This document shows, piece by piece, positions 54,313 to 64,000 of a stretch of DNA of 64,000 nt. Every line of letters begins with the position of its first letter. The stretch's first letter is position 1. Below the pieces are notes generated by a model. The model was given only the letters and a program-made list of their open reading frames with translations, was not told the DNA's origin and ran no database searches. Source of the DNA: an uncultured Prevotella sp. Its GTDB lineage: Bacteria; Bacteroidota; Bacteroidia; Bacteroidales; Bacteroidaceae. The translations under genes were made by a program, and so were the position numbers. The DNA is taken from assembly GCA_946548085.1 (NCBI GenBank), contig CAMNPN010000012.1, positions 1 through 64,000 of the forward strand, in the 5' to 3' direction.

Positions 54313-55992
54313 ATGATGAAGACAGACATACAAATAGCACGCGAGAGCGAGCTGCTGCCCATTAGCGAGGTCGTCACACAGTTAGGAATAGCCCCCGAAT
54401 CCATCGAGCCTTACGGCCGCTACATGGCCAAGGTGCCAGTGTCACTCATCGACGAGGCGCGCGTCCGTCAGAGCCGCCTCATCCTCGTCACAGCCATCAG
54501 CCCGACGAAGGCCGGCATCGGCAAGACCACCGTCAGCATTGGCCTCGCGCTGGGTCTGAACAAGATCGGTAAGAAGGCCGCCGTAGCCCTGCGCGAGCCC
54601 TCGCTCGGCCCCTGCTTCGGCATCAAGGGCGGCGCTGCCGGCGGCGGCTATGCCCAGGTGCTGCCCATGGAGAAGATCAACCTTCACTTCACGGGCGACT
54701 TCCATGCCGTCACCTCGGCTCACAACACCATCAGCGCCCTGCTCGACAACTACATCTACCAGCACCGTAAGGACGGCTTCTCGTTGCGTGAGATCTATTG
54801 GAAGCGCGTGCTCGACGTCAACGACCGTGCCCTACGCAACATCGTCACAGGCCTCCGCGGCGACGGTGTCGTTGCCGAGACAGGCTTCGACATCACCCCC
54901 GCCTCTGAACTCATGGCCATCCTCTGTCTCGCCACCAGCGAAGCCGACCTGCAGCGCCGCATTGAGAACATCGTGCTCGGCATCACCGCCGAGGGTAAGC
55001 CCTTCCGCGTAAGCGACCTCGGCGTCGCTGGCGCCATCACCGTGCTGCTGCGCGACGCACTCGCCCCCAACCTCGTGCAGACCACCGAGCAGACGCCCGC
55101 CTTCATCCATGGCGGTCCCTTCGCCAACATCGCCCACGGTTGCTCCAGCGTCGTCGCCACGAAGATGGCCATGAGCTACTGCGACTACGTCGTCACCGAG
55201 GCAGGCTTCGGTGCCGACCTGGGTGCAGAGAAGTTCTTTGACATCAAGTGCCGCAAGGCCGGCCTCCAACCCCGTCTCGTCGTCATCGTCGCCACCACAC
55301 AAGGCTTGAAGATGCACGGCGGTGTCGACCTCGAACATATCAAGGAACCCAATGCCAAAGGACTGACGGAGGGTCTTAAGAACCTCAACCGCCATATCAA
55401 CAACATGCAGGGCTTCGGCCAGCCCGTTATCGTCACCCTTAACCGCTTCGACTTCGACAGTGCTGACGAGATCGACATCGTGCGTAAGAACTGCGAGGAC
55501 CTGGGTGTGGGCTTCGCCGTCAACGAGGCCTTCCTCAAGGGCGGCGAGGGCGCCGTCGAGCTGGCACAGAAGGTCGCCGACACCATCGACCGCATCCAGC
55601 CCCTGCCCATCCACTTCACCTACCCCGAGAACGACACCATCGAGGGCAAAATCGAGAAGGTGTGTAAGCGCATCTACGGGGCAGCCGCCGTGGAGTTCAC
55701 CAAGACGGGTAAGAAGCGCCTGGAGGCCATCCGCGAAACCTTCAGCGGTGACAAGTCCATCGCCCGCTACCCCGTCTGTATCGCCAAGACCCAGTTCTCC
55801 TTCTCCGCCGATTCCACCCGCTACGGCTCTCCCGAAGGCTTCACCATCCGCATCCGCGACGTCATCCTCAACTGCGGCAGTGAGATGATCGTTGCCATCG
55901 CTGGCGACATGCTCCGCATGCCAGGCCTGCCCAAGAGTCCGCAGGCAGAGCGCATCACCATCGTCAACGGCGAGATCGAAGGCCTGTCCTGA
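54313..55992 (+). CDS. fhs: Formate--tetrahydrofolate ligase
   Basis: [53 protein letters not shown]. Confidence 0.97.
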   Translation: MMKTDIQIARESELLPISEVVTQLGIAPESIEPYGRYMAKVPVSLIDEARVRQSRLILVTAISPTKAGIGKTTVSIGLALGLNKIGKKAAVALREPSLGPCFGIKGGAAGGGYAQVLPMEKINLHFTGDFHAVTSAHNTISALLDNYIYQHRKDGFSLREIYWKRVLDVNDRALRNIVTGLRGDGVVAETGFDITPASELMAILCLATSEADLQRRIENIVLGITAEGKPFRVSDLGVAGAITVLLRDALAPNLVQTTEQTPAFIHGGPFANIAHGCSSVVATKMAMSYCDYVVTEAGFGADLGAEKFFDIKCRKAGLQPRLVVIVATTQGLKMHGGVDLEHIKEPNAKGLTEGLKNLNRHINNMQGFGQPVIVTLNRFDFDSADEIDIVRKNCEDLGVGFAVNEAFLKGGEGAVELAQKVADTIDRIQPLPIHFTYPENDTIEGKIEKVCKRIYGAAAVEFTKTGKKRLEAIRETFSGDKSIARYPVCIAKTQFSFSADSTRYGSPEGFTIRIRDVILNCGSEMIVAIAGDMLRMPGLPKSPQAERITIVNGEIEGLS

Positions 55993-56140
55993 AAAGTGAG
56001 GCGACCGCACCTTTCTTCTGACAAAAGTCAACAAAATTTACCAACGGTCAGAACAGTCGCGAACTGCCTTTTTCAGGCTTTTCGCTGGTTTCGGCTTTAG
56101 TTGCCTTAAAGCGCTTCTTTAGCCTGCCTAATCTGCCAGT

Positions 56141-56266
56141 TTAGTAGCACTTCCCTTCCACGCTCCACAGCCCTTGGTTGAAGAACTTTTCGTATGTACC
56201 CAAAATGCGAACACTCTTTACCACTTGCTGTATGCCAACGATTGTGGCATTGTGGCATTGTGGCAT
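56141..56266 (-). pseudogene. Small ORF or gene remnant fused to a repeat arm
   Basis: MPQCHNATIVGIQQVVKSVRILGTYEKFFNQGLWSVEGKCY*, first residues encoded by the ATGCCACA repeats. Confidence 0.35.
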
Positions 56267-56450
56267 TTTTAGTTTTTATCATTTTACAGCCGCGAGAGTT
56301 GCATTAATTATTATATATTATAATATATAATAATTAATGAATATATATAATTATTATGATTATGCAACTATCTCCACCCCCTTCCCTGCGTCAGCGCCAG
56401 ACGGAAAACCCAAAATGCCACAATGCCACAATGCCACAATGCCACATTTA
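56241..56450. repeat. Nested hairpin element with (ATTGTGGC)n / (GCCACAAT)n arms
   Basis: Arms match over about 29 nt; inner AGTTGCAT...ATGCAACT pair and a perfect 38-nt AT-rich palindrome at 56302-56339. Confidence 0.9.
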
Positions 56451-56453
56451 CAT

Positions 56454-56493
56454 GAAGATGAGGCTCGCAGACCAACGGGCCTCATCTTTATGC
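56454..56493. terminator. Hairpin downstream of the 56514-57218 gene
   Basis: GAAGATGAGGC...GCCTCATCTTTA. Confidence 0.55.
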
Positions 56494-56513
56494 AAACAAA
56501 GGGAAGGAAGCGG

Positions 56514-57218
56514 TTAAAAGTTCCACTTCAGAGCGAGGGTGGGATTGACGAAGAACGTCTGATCATCGTAGGAGTTGAAGATGAAGTTGTTGCTGAACTC
56601 CACCTCGGTACCAATGGAGAGATGCTCTGTGGCGTTGTACCAGAACTGGGGCTCAGAGAGGATGATGAGCATGCCGTGGCCGTTGGCCTTCACGCCGCGC
56701 CAGAGGTCAATAAAGCCCGAGAAAGTACACTTCTTATTGGCGAAGGTGGTGCCCCAGATACCCGTCAGCTGAGCACTATTGTAAGCATAATTAATATCGT
56801 TGCTCTTAAAGAAGCGCTTATACATCAGCTGCACGCCCCAGGTGGTGGAGAAGTCGGCATTGTGGCCGTTGTAGGCAGCACCCACGAGGGCTGCCTGCTG
56901 GTAGCTTCCAACGTGGGAGCCGAGACCGCCGTCGTACTCGACATGGGCTGCGAAGCCTTTTTTGCCGATATTGAACTCGCGCGAGATCTCGGCATAGGCA
57001 GCAAGCGTTTCCTTGCGGCTGAGGTCGAGGTCGACGAAATAGAACCACGATCCCCAGGGGTCGGCCTTAAACTGTTCGAGCGTAAGAGTGACCTTCTGAC
57101 GAGACGGTTCCTGGTCAGGATAGAGGTTACGTCCGAAATCGTAGTGCAACTGTAGGTTCTGTGCACTTGCCGTGAGAGTTGCAACGGCCATCAGGGCGAA
57201 AGAAAAAAACTTTTTCAT
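56514..57218 (-). CDS. Outer-membrane channel-like (DUF5020-type) protein
   Basis: Signal peptide ending TASAQ, beta-rich, terminal NPTLALKWNF; NLQLHYDFGRNLYPDQEPSRQKVTLTLEQFKADPWGSWFYFVDLD. Confidence 0.6.
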   Translation of the reverse strand: MKKFFSFALMAVATLTASAQNLQLHYDFGRNLYPDQEPSRQKVTLTLEQFKADPWGSWFYFVDLDLSRKETLAAYAEISREFNIGKKGFAAHVEYDGGLGSHVGSYQQAALVGAAYNGHNADFSTTWGVQLMYKRFFKSNDINYAYNSAQLTGIWGTTFANKKCTFSGFIDLWRGVKANGHGMLIILSEPQFWYNATEHLSIGTEVEFSNNFIFNSYDDQTFFVNPTLALKWNF

Positions 57219-57241
57219 ATTTTCACGATTAAACTTTATTG

Positions 57242-58558
57242 TTAAATCAGCGGTGCGATATACTTCAGCACGAAGAAGGCCGAGAGGATATAAACCGTGG
57301 CCGAGAGCTCACGATAGCGCCCAGTGCAGACATAGACGATGACATAGGAGAGCATGCCCAGGACGATACCCTCGGAGATGCTGGCCGTGAAGGGCATCAT
57401 GAGCATCGTGACGAAACAGGGCATAGCCTCGGAGAAGCCTATGAAGTCTATATGGATGATGGCACGCAACATCATCACACCCACGAGGAACAGGGCACTG
57501 GTGGTGGCTGCGGCAGGGATCATGAGGAAGACGGGCGAGAAGAACAGGGCGACGAAGAACAGCAGGGCCGTGGTGAGGGCCGTGAGACCCGTTCTTCCGC
57601 CCTCGAGGATGCCCGTGGTGCTCTCCACATAGGTGGTGACGGTAGAGGTGCCGCAGAGAGCGCCCAACGTTGTACCTACGGCGTCGGCCATCAGGGCGCG
57701 GTTGAGGGCTGGTATCTTACCCGTATTCTTGTCGACCATCTCGGCTCCAGTGGCAGCGCCAATGAGTGTGCCGATGGTGTCGAAGAGGTCCATGAAGAGC
57801 AGCGTGGCCACCACGATATAGTATTCGACATCGAAGCTGATGAAACGCGAGAAGTCGATGTGGAACGCCACTGGCTCGATAGACTGGGGCATGCTGAGGA
57901 TGGTGAAGCCCTCTGGCACCTGTGTGACCCCGAAGGGGATGCCGACGAGGGTCATGATGATAATGGTATAGAAGAGGGCTCCCTTGACGTGGAACGACAG
58001 CAGGATAGCCCCCAACAGGATGCCGCCCGCTGCCACGAGCGTGGTAGGCGTCCAGGCACCGAGGGCGGTCATCGTGGCATCGCTGGCAACGACAATGCCG
58101 CCGTTCTTCAGTCCAATGAAGGCAATAAAGAGGCCGATACCCACGGAGATAGAGTAGCGCAGGTTGAGCGGGATGGCGTTGACGATGGCCTCACGCACCT
58201 TAAAGACGGTGAGCAGGATAAAGACGACACCCTCGACAAAGACAGCTGCGAGAGCCTGCTGCCAGGAGTAGCCCATCACGATGACCAGGGTGTAGGCAAA
58301 GAAAGCGTTGATACCCATGCCCGAGGCCAGCGCGAAAGGCAGTTTGGCATAAAAGGCCATCACACAGGTGGCGATGGCGGCAGCAATGACGGTAGCAGAG
58401 AACACCGCGCCCTTGTCCATGCCCGCATCGCTGAGGATCAGAGGGTTGACGGCGAGGATGTAAGACATCGTAAGGAAGGTGGTGAGACCTGCCATCATCT
58501 CTACCTTCACGGAATGCTTTGCCGGGTCAAAGCCCAGCAACGATAAGAATTGTTTCAT
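57242..58558 (-). CDS. NCS2-family xanthine/uracil/adenine permease
   Basis: TMSYILAVNPLILSDAGMDKGAVFSATVIAAAIATCVMAFYAKLPFALASGMGINAFFAY. Confidence 0.93.
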   Translation of the reverse strand: MKQFLSLLGFDPAKHSVKVEMMAGLTTFLTMSYILAVNPLILSDAGMDKGAVFSATVIAAAIATCVMAFYAKLPFALASGMGINAFFAYTLVIVMGYSWQQALAAVFVEGVVFILLTVFKVREAIVNAIPLNLRYSISVGIGLFIAFIGLKNGGIVVASDATMTALGAWTPTTLVAAGGILLGAILLSFHVKGALFYTIIIMTLVGIPFGVTQVPEGFTILSMPQSIEPVAFHIDFSRFISFDVEYYIVVATLLFMDLFDTIGTLIGAATGAEMVDKNTGKIPALNRALMADAVGTTLGALCGTSTVTTYVESTTGILEGGRTGLTALTTALLFFVALFFSPVFLMIPAAATTSALFLVGVMMLRAIIHIDFIGFSEAMPCFVTMLMMPFTASISEGIVLGMLSYVIVYVCTGRYRELSATVYILSAFFVLKYIAPLI

Positions 58559-59697
58559 GATTTAGACAACTTATTGTTTAAGAGATTAATTATAATATTC
58601 GCTGCGTTGTCGGGAGCCTTCTGGTCGCCCAGACGACGCCACACCTCGGCATAGCCCTCAAGCATCTGCTCACGACGAGGGCCGTCGAGGATCTGCTCCA
58701 GCTCACGACGGATATGGCTCACAGTGAAAGTGTCAGCCAGGAGTTCCGTCACGACTTCGCGGTCGGCAATGAGGTTAACTAGTGATATATATGACACCTT
58801 GATAAGATAGCGGCGCACCACGCGGGCGACCTTGGGCAGGGGAAGCTTGTAGCACACCACCTGCGGCACGCCAAACAGGGCCGTCTCGAGGGTGGCCGTG
58901 CCACTGGTGACAAGGGCGGCATGGGCCTGCGAGAGCAGACGGAAGGTCTGGTTGAAGACCACCTCCACCCCACTCTCCCTGAGGAAGGGTTCGTAATAGG
59001 CAGCCTCAATGCCTGGGGCACCAGCCAGCACCACGCGATAGTCGTTCATATAGGGCCTGACGGCCTCGATCATGGCAGGGAGGTTGTCTTTGATTTCCTG
59101 CTGTCGCGAGCCAGCCAGGAGGGCGATGGTTTTCGTGGTGCGTGGCGCACGAGGAGCGGTGAGCATATACTGGCGAACCTCGTCGGCGGTAGGATTACCC
59201 ACGTAATGGATGGGGTAATGGTGTCGCTTCTCGAAGAAGTCGACCTCGAAAGGCAGGATGGAGAAGAGCTCGTCGACATCGCGACGGATGTTCTTGATGC
59301 GGTGCTCTTTCCACGCCCAGATCTTAGGTGAGATATAATAGTAGACAGCTGGTCTAAAATGGTTGGATTTCTGACGCTGGCGATGAATAAATTTCGCAAT
59401 CTTCAGGTTGAAGCCAGGATAGTCGACCAGAATCACGCAGTCGGGCTGCCACGACAGGATATCCTGTTTGCAGAAGCTCATATTCTTCAAGATGGTTGGC
59501 AGATGAAGCAGTACAGGTATCACGCCCATGAACGCCAGGTCGCGATAATGGCGCACTCGCGTACCACCGACAGCAGTCATCAGGTCGCCGCCGAAGAATC
59601 GGAACTCCGCCTTCGGGTCAGCATTTTTCAACGATTGCATCAGGTGGGATGCATGAAGGTCGCCAGAGGCTTCGCCAACGATGAGGTAGTATTTCAT
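58555..59697 (-). CDS. lpxB: Lipid-A-disaccharide synthase
   Basis: MKYYLIVGEASGDLHASHLM and ALLAGSRQQEIKDNLPAM. Confidence 0.95.
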   Translation of the reverse strand: MKYYLIVGEASGDLHASHLMQSLKNADPKAEFRFFGGDLMTAVGGTRVRHYRDLAFMGVIPVLLHLPTILKNMSFCKQDILSWQPDCVILVDYPGFNLKIAKFIHRQRQKSNHFRPAVYYYISPKIWAWKEHRIKNIRRDVDELFSILPFEVDFFEKRHHYPIHYVGNPTADEVRQYMLTAPRAPRTTKTIALLAGSRQQEIKDNLPAMIEAVRPYMNDYRVVLAGAPGIEAAYYEPFLRESGVEVVFNQTFRLLSQAHAALVTSGTATLETALFGVPQVVCYKLPLPKVARVVRRYLIKVSYISLVNLIADREVVTELLADTFTVSHIRRELEQILDGPRREQMLEGYAEVWRRLGDQKAPDNAANIIINLLNNKLSKS

Positions 59698-59700
59698 TGC

Positions 59701-60522
59701 TTATATATGATTACCTTCAAACCACGTGGAAAGCTGATCGATGGCCTTGTAGGCGGTGAGGTCAATCTGCGTGGGGATGACGGCCACATAGCCGTGATCG
59801 AGGGCCCAGCGATCTGTATCCGTGGCTTCTGGCTCATCGTTATGATAATGACCCACCATCCACCAGTAGTCGTAGCCTCGCGGATGATGGCACTTGGTGA
59901 CCTCACTACTCCAGGTGCCACTGCTCATGCGACAGACACGAACACCCTGGTAGTCGGCCTTCTGAGTATCAGAGTCGGCTGCATCGCCAAGTAGAGGGAA
60001 ATTCACATTTAGGCACACGCCTTTGGGCAGTCCCTCGGCCAGCACCCTCTCCGTGATGGATCTGACATAAGGCCGCAGGGGCGAGAAGTCGGCATCGTCG
60101 CGGTGGTCGCACAATGAGAACGCCACAGAGGGGATATACTTCATACACCCCTCAAGCACGACACCCATCGTACCACTATAGTGTGCATTGACAGAGGCAT
60201 TGTCGCCATGATTGATGCCGCCAATAACCATATCGGGCCTACGGGGGCACAGCTCTGCCAAGGCCATCTTCACACAGTCGGTAGGTGTGCCGTTGCACGA
60301 CCACACTTGGAGGGCGGAGGGTGAAGTATGGAATGATGAATGTGGAGTAAGGCGAAGGGGCACGGTGGCGGAGAAGGCACAGGAGAAGCCGCTACGAGCC
60401 TCATCAGGTGCACAGACGATGATATCGCCGTAGTCGGACAGCATCTCCACCAACTGGCGGATACCCTTGGCCTGGTAGCCGTCATCGTTGGAAATAAGTA
60501 GTAACGGTCGTTTAATTTCCAT
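59701..60522 (-). CDS. surE: 5'-nucleotidase SurE
   Basis: LLISNDDGYQAKGIRQLVE, CNGTPTDCVKMAL, GINHGDNASVNAHYSGTMG. Confidence 0.95.
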   Translation of the reverse strand: MEIKRPLLLISNDDGYQAKGIRQLVEMLSDYGDIIVCAPDEARSGFSCAFSATVPLRLTPHSSFHTSPSALQVWSCNGTPTDCVKMALAELCPRRPDMVIGGINHGDNASVNAHYSGTMGVVLEGCMKYIPSVAFSLCDHRDDADFSPLRPYVRSITERVLAEGLPKGVCLNVNFPLLGDAADSDTQKADYQGVRVCRMSSGTWSSEVTKCHHPRGYDYWWMVGHYHNDEPEATDTDRWALDHGYVAVIPTQIDLTAYKAIDQLSTWFEGNHI

Positions 60523-60654
60523 AAAATATCAATGATTTGACTGCAAAATTACGAAAAAAGGTTTAAATGAAAGGAATTCTCGACGAAAATTAGTAACTTT
60601 GTGGCCAAAATTCTCTATTTATATCAAAAAGTAATTAGGATAATAAGAGCAAAG

Positions 60655-61419
60655 ATGAGTAAGATCATAGCAATAGCAAACCAGAAGGGCGGCGTGGGAA
60701 AGACGACAACCACCATTAACCTGGCAGCCTCGCTCGCCACCCTGGAGAAGACCGTGCTGGTAGTAGACGCAGACCCTCAGGCCAACGCCTCCAGCGGACT
60801 GGGTGTAGACATCACGGAAGTGGAATGTTCTATTTACGAATGTATCATCGACAAGGCAGACGTCAGGGATGCTATCTACACGACAGATATCGACGGGCTG
60901 GATATCATTCCCAGCCATATAGACCTGGTGGGAGCAGAGATAGAGATGCTGAACCTGGAAAACCGGGAGAATATCCTGAAGAAGCTGCTGGAGCCCGTGG
61001 CACAGGACTACGACTACATACTTATCGACTGCTCGCCGTCACTGGGACTCATCACCGTCAACGCGCTGACTGCCGCCGACTCGGTCATCATCCCCGTGCA
61101 GTGCGAGTATTTCGCCCTGGAAGGTATCAGCAAGCTGCTGAACACCATCAAAATCATCAAGAACAAGCTGAATGCACGGCTGGAGATAGAAGGATTCCTG
61201 CTGACGATGTACGACAGTCGCCTGCGCCTGGCAAACCAGATCTACGACGAGGTGAAGCGCCACTTCCAGGAACTGGTGTTCAAGACCGTCATCCAGCGTA
61301 ACGTGAAGTTGTCGGAGAGTCCCAGTCACGGTCTGCCTGTGATCCTGTACGATGCCGACTCCACAGGAGCCAAGAACCACCTTGCCCTGGCAAGAGAGAT
61401 CATCCTAAGGAACAAATAA
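60655..61419 (+). CDS. parA: ParA/Soj chromosome-partitioning ATPase
   Basis: IAIANQKGGVGKTTTTINLAASLA. Confidence 0.96.
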   Translation: MSKIIAIANQKGGVGKTTTTINLAASLATLEKTVLVVDADPQANASSGLGVDITEVECSIYECIIDKADVRDAIYTTDIDGLDIIPSHIDLVGAEIEMLNLENRENILKKLLEPVAQDYDYILIDCSPSLGLITVNALTAADSVIIPVQCEYFALEGISKLLNTIKIIKNKLNARLEIEGFLLTMYDSRLRLANQIYDEVKRHFQELVFKTVIQRNVKLSESPSHGLPVILYDADSTGAKNHLALAREIILRNK

Positions 61420-61436
61420 ACCAAACCAAAACCATC

Positions 61437-62357
61437 ATGGCTGTAAAGAAGAAATACGACCGCAGTGTACTCGGACGAGGACTGGACAACATCGGCACAG
61501 GGAAAGGCAGGGGCCTCGATGCCCTGATAGACACGAGCGATGTGCACGCCCAAGGCTCGTCGAACCTCAATGAGATTGCCATCAGCATGATCTCGCCCAA
61601 CCCCAACCAACCTCGTACGGACTTCGACGAGATAGCACTACAAGACCTGGCCGCCAGCATCCGCGAGATAGGCCTCATCACCCCCGTCACCCTCAGGCAG
61701 ATGGGCGAGAAGGAGTATCAGATCATCGCAGGTGAGCGCCGTTGGAGGGCAGCACAACTGGCTGGGCTGACCACCATCCCCGCCTATATCCGTACGGCGG
61801 AAGACGAGAAGGTGATGGAGATGGCACTGGTGGAGAACATCCAGCGCGAAGACCTGAACCCCATCGAAATCGCACTGGCCTACCAGCACCTGTCGGAGGC
61901 GACGGGTATGACGCAGGAACGAATCTCGGAGCGCGTGGGCAAGAGCCGCACATCGATCACCAACTACATGCGCCTGCTGAAACTGCCCGCCCAGATACAG
62001 ATCGCCCTGAAGAATAAAGACATCGACATGGGCCATGCCCGTGCACTGCTCTCCATCGACAGTCCTTCGACTCAGCTCAAGCTGTTCAAGGAGGTGCAAC
62101 GCAACGGCTATTCTGTAAGAAAGGTGGAAGAGATGGTGCAGAAGCTGAAGAACGGTGAGACCATCCAAAGCGTGAAGAAATCGGAAACGCAACTGCCCTT
62201 GGAATACAGTATCCTACGCGACCGCCTGTCTGAACTTTTCAAGGTGAAGGTGCAGATGACATGCTCGTCGCAGGGCAAAGGCAAGATTAGCATTCCATTT
62301 ATCAACGAAGACGAGTTGGAGTATGTGATGAACATCTTCGACAAGATCAAGAACTGA
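61437..62357 (+). CDS. parB: ParB/Spo0J chromosome-partitioning protein
   Basis: ISPNPNQPRTDFDEIALQDLAASIREIGLITPVTLR and GERRWRAAQLAGLTTIPAYIR. Confidence 0.95.
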   Translation: MAVKKKYDRSVLGRGLDNIGTGKGRGLDALIDTSDVHAQGSSNLNEIAISMISPNPNQPRTDFDEIALQDLAASIREIGLITPVTLRQMGEKEYQIIAGERRWRAAQLAGLTTIPAYIRTAEDEKVMEMALVENIQREDLNPIEIALAYQHLSEATGMTQERISERVGKSRTSITNYMRLLKLPAQIQIALKNKDIDMGHARALLSIDSPSTQLKLFKEVQRNGYSVRKVEEMVQKLKNGETIQSVKKSETQLPLEYSILRDRLSELFKVKVQMTCSSQGKGKISIPFINEDELEYVMNIFDKIKN

Positions 62358-62390
62358 ATCAGAGGCGAGAGGCTACAAGTGAGAAGCGAG

Positions 62391-63071
62391 ATGAAACACA
62401 TACTGATGACAATCTGTCTGCTGATTGTGGCAGGAGGCCAGAATATCGTGGCACAGGACCGCACAGACAGCGACAGTGTGAATAACGCCACGCTCGAAAG
62501 CCTATCACTCGTAGTAGATACGACCCTCAGCACGAAGACTGCCAAGGTACACGACTGGGCCACGTGGCGCCCTGACCCCAAGCGCGCACTATGGCTCGCA
62601 CTGGTCATCCCCGGAGGAGGGCAGATATACAACCGCAAATACTGGAAACTGCCCATCGTGTATGGCGGATTCATTGGCTGTCTGTATGCCATGAACTGGA
62701 ACAACACGATGTACAAGGACTACTCACAGGCCTATCTGGACCTGGTAGACAACGACCCTGGCACGCAGAGCTACAACCAGTTCCTGCACCTTGGAATGCA
62801 GATTACGACGCCGGCTGAAAAGAAGCGTTTTGAGGAAATCTTCAAGAAGCGAAAGGACAAATACAGACGTTGGCGCGACCTGAGCTTCTTCGTCATGGTG
62901 GGTGTCTATGCCCTTTCCGTCATCGACGCTTATGTAGACGCTGAGCTGTCGGTGTTTGACATCTCCGACGACCTGAGCCTGCGGGTGGAGCCCACAATCC
63001 TCAACAACCGCTCTTCAAACAACCCGCTTGACGCATCGTCAGTAGGACTGCAATGCAGCTTGAACTTTTAA
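62391..63071 (+). CDS. DUF5683-type membrane protein
   Basis: PKRALWLALVIPGGGQIYNRKYWKLPIVYGGF downstream of parB; start MKHILM. Confidence 0.8.
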   Translation: MKHILMTICLLIVAGGQNIVAQDRTDSDSVNNATLESLSLVVDTTLSTKTAKVHDWATWRPDPKRALWLALVIPGGGQIYNRKYWKLPIVYGGFIGCLYAMNWNNTMYKDYSQAYLDLVDNDPGTQSYNQFLHLGMQITTPAEKKRFEEIFKKRKDKYRRWRDLSFFVMVGVYALSVIDAYVDAELSVFDISDDLSLRVEPTILNNRSSNNPLDASSVGLQCSLNF

Positions 63072-63105
63072 ACATATTGATAATCATTTATAAAAAATAG
63101 AAAGA

Positions 63106-64000
63106 ATGAAGAAGAAACTTATGATAACCCTCGTTGCCGCTTTCCTTGGATGGAACCTCGGTCTGAATGCACAAGTAGTAAATACCGACATTCCGACAGA
63201 AGACGACATCGAAGCTGACATTGAGGACGAAGATGATATAGACGACGAAGAAGAGGACGAAGAAGAAAACGCGGAAGAGTTGACCAACGACGAGTTTGCC
63301 GTCACCGACGACGAAGGCAACGAGGAGGTCATCGAATTCCCCGAGGCCATGACCTACGACCTCGACAGTCTGCTCAACCTCTACATGTCGAAGACTTATC
63401 TGTCGCCTGGCGACTGCGAGATGAAGAACGAGAACCCAACCTTTCCAAAGGAGGTATATATCGAGCGGCTCAGCCGCATACCCTCCGTCATGGAACTGGC
63501 CTATAACGACATCGTGCAGCGTTTCATTGACCGTTACAGCGGAAGACTACGCTATTCAGTCAGTTATATGCTGGGTGCAGCCAACTTCTATCTACCCATC
63601 TTTGAGGAAGCCCTTGAGACCTACCAACTGCCCCTTGAGCTGAAATACCTGCCTATCATCGAGTCGGCCCTGAACCCCAAGGCTGTGTCGAGGGCTGGTG
63701 CTACAGGTCTATGGCAGTTCATGCTCGGAACAGGCAAGCAGTATGGGCTGGAGGTGAACTCGCTAGTCGACGAGCGCCGCGATCCCGTGAAATCATCGTA
63801 TGCTGCAGCCCGCTATCTGAGGGATCTCTATAAGATCTTCGGTGACTGGAACCTGGTGATTGCAGCCTACAACTGCGGGCCAGAGAACATCAACAAAGCC
63901 ATCCACCGTGCCAATGCCGGCACCGCAGGACAAGTAAACGAGACGCTCAACAAGGACTACTGGCACATCTATCCATACCTGCCAGCAGAGACGCGCGGCT
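63106..64000 (+). CDS. Membrane-bound lytic murein transglycosylase D-like (SLT domain), truncated by the window end
   Basis: Translated by eye: LPLELKYLPIIESALNPKAVSRAGATGLWQFM; acidic D/E-rich N-terminus; no stop in the window. Confidence 0.9.
   Translation, partial: MKKKLMITLVAAFLGWNLGLNAQVVNTDIPTEDDIEADIEDEDDIDDEEEDEEENAEELTNDEFAVTDDEGNEEVIEFPEAMTYDLDSLLNLYMSKTYLSPGDCEMKNENPTFPKEVYIERLSRIPSVMELAYNDIVQRFIDRYSGRLRYSVSYMLGAANFYLPIFEEALETYQLPLELKYLPIIESALNPKAVSRAGATGLWQFMLGTGKQYGLEVNSLVDERRDPVKSSYAAARYLRDLYKIFGDWNLVIAAYNCGPENINKAIHRANAGTAGQVNETLNKDYWHIYPYLPAETRG

Noticed and set aside
54832-56034. 400-aa ORF antisense to fhs
   Set aside because: Shadow ORF of a GC-rich gene
56337-57155. 272-aa + strand ORF
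   Set aside because: Starts in the AT palindrome and runs antisense to the signal-peptide-bearing outer-membrane protein at 56514-57218
57239-58546. 435-aa ORF antisense to the NCS2 permease
   Set aside because: Extreme D/E/G/H composition, shadow of a hydrophobic membrane protein
60655-62357. parS site near parA/parB
   Set aside because: I could not find a clear parS-like palindrome by eye, so none is claimed

Overview
This is a 64 kb chromosomal window from a Bacteroidales bacterium, probably Prevotella-like. That placement rests on gene content and on repeated TTTG-N19/20-TAnnTTTG promoters; I ran no database search. Most of it is ordinary housekeeping: mutL, an OstA-like gene, two parvulin PPIases, guaB, recQ, clpX, clpP, tig, lptB, mlaE/mlaF, a MATE pump, ksgA/rsmA, pepD, a CorA-type transporter, paaK, purB, an rluB-like gene, asnS, an SLBB export protein, a lolD-like gene, a Kef-type antiporter, asd, a TonB receptor plus DUF4249-like lipoprotein, cdsA, ftsH, rsfS, fhs, lpxB, surE, parA, parB and an mltD-like gene, plus three tRNAs. 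I found no CRISPR array, defence island, prophage or classical transposase. The most interesting signal is in the spaces between genes. A recurring class of hairpin elements has arms built from short degenerate tandem repeats ((GGAGTGT)n, (GATTGAA)n, (ACAGAGAC)n, (ATTGTGGC)n). The arm sequence differs at each locus while the architecture stays the same. One of them (26860-27360) has 40-nt arms matching at 38/40 and encloses a free-standing four-helix-bundle (23S rRNA IVS/S23/Avd-like) gene. Similar repeats without a partner arm sit directly upstream of -7 boxes, and similar low-complexity tracts occur in frame inside coding genes. Other highlights are a candidate ncRNA with a 105-nt cytosine-free stretch, a complete transcription unit for a 30-aa peptide, a 4 x 22-bp palindromic repeat array, and several genes whose promoter box lies 4-8 nt from the start codon.
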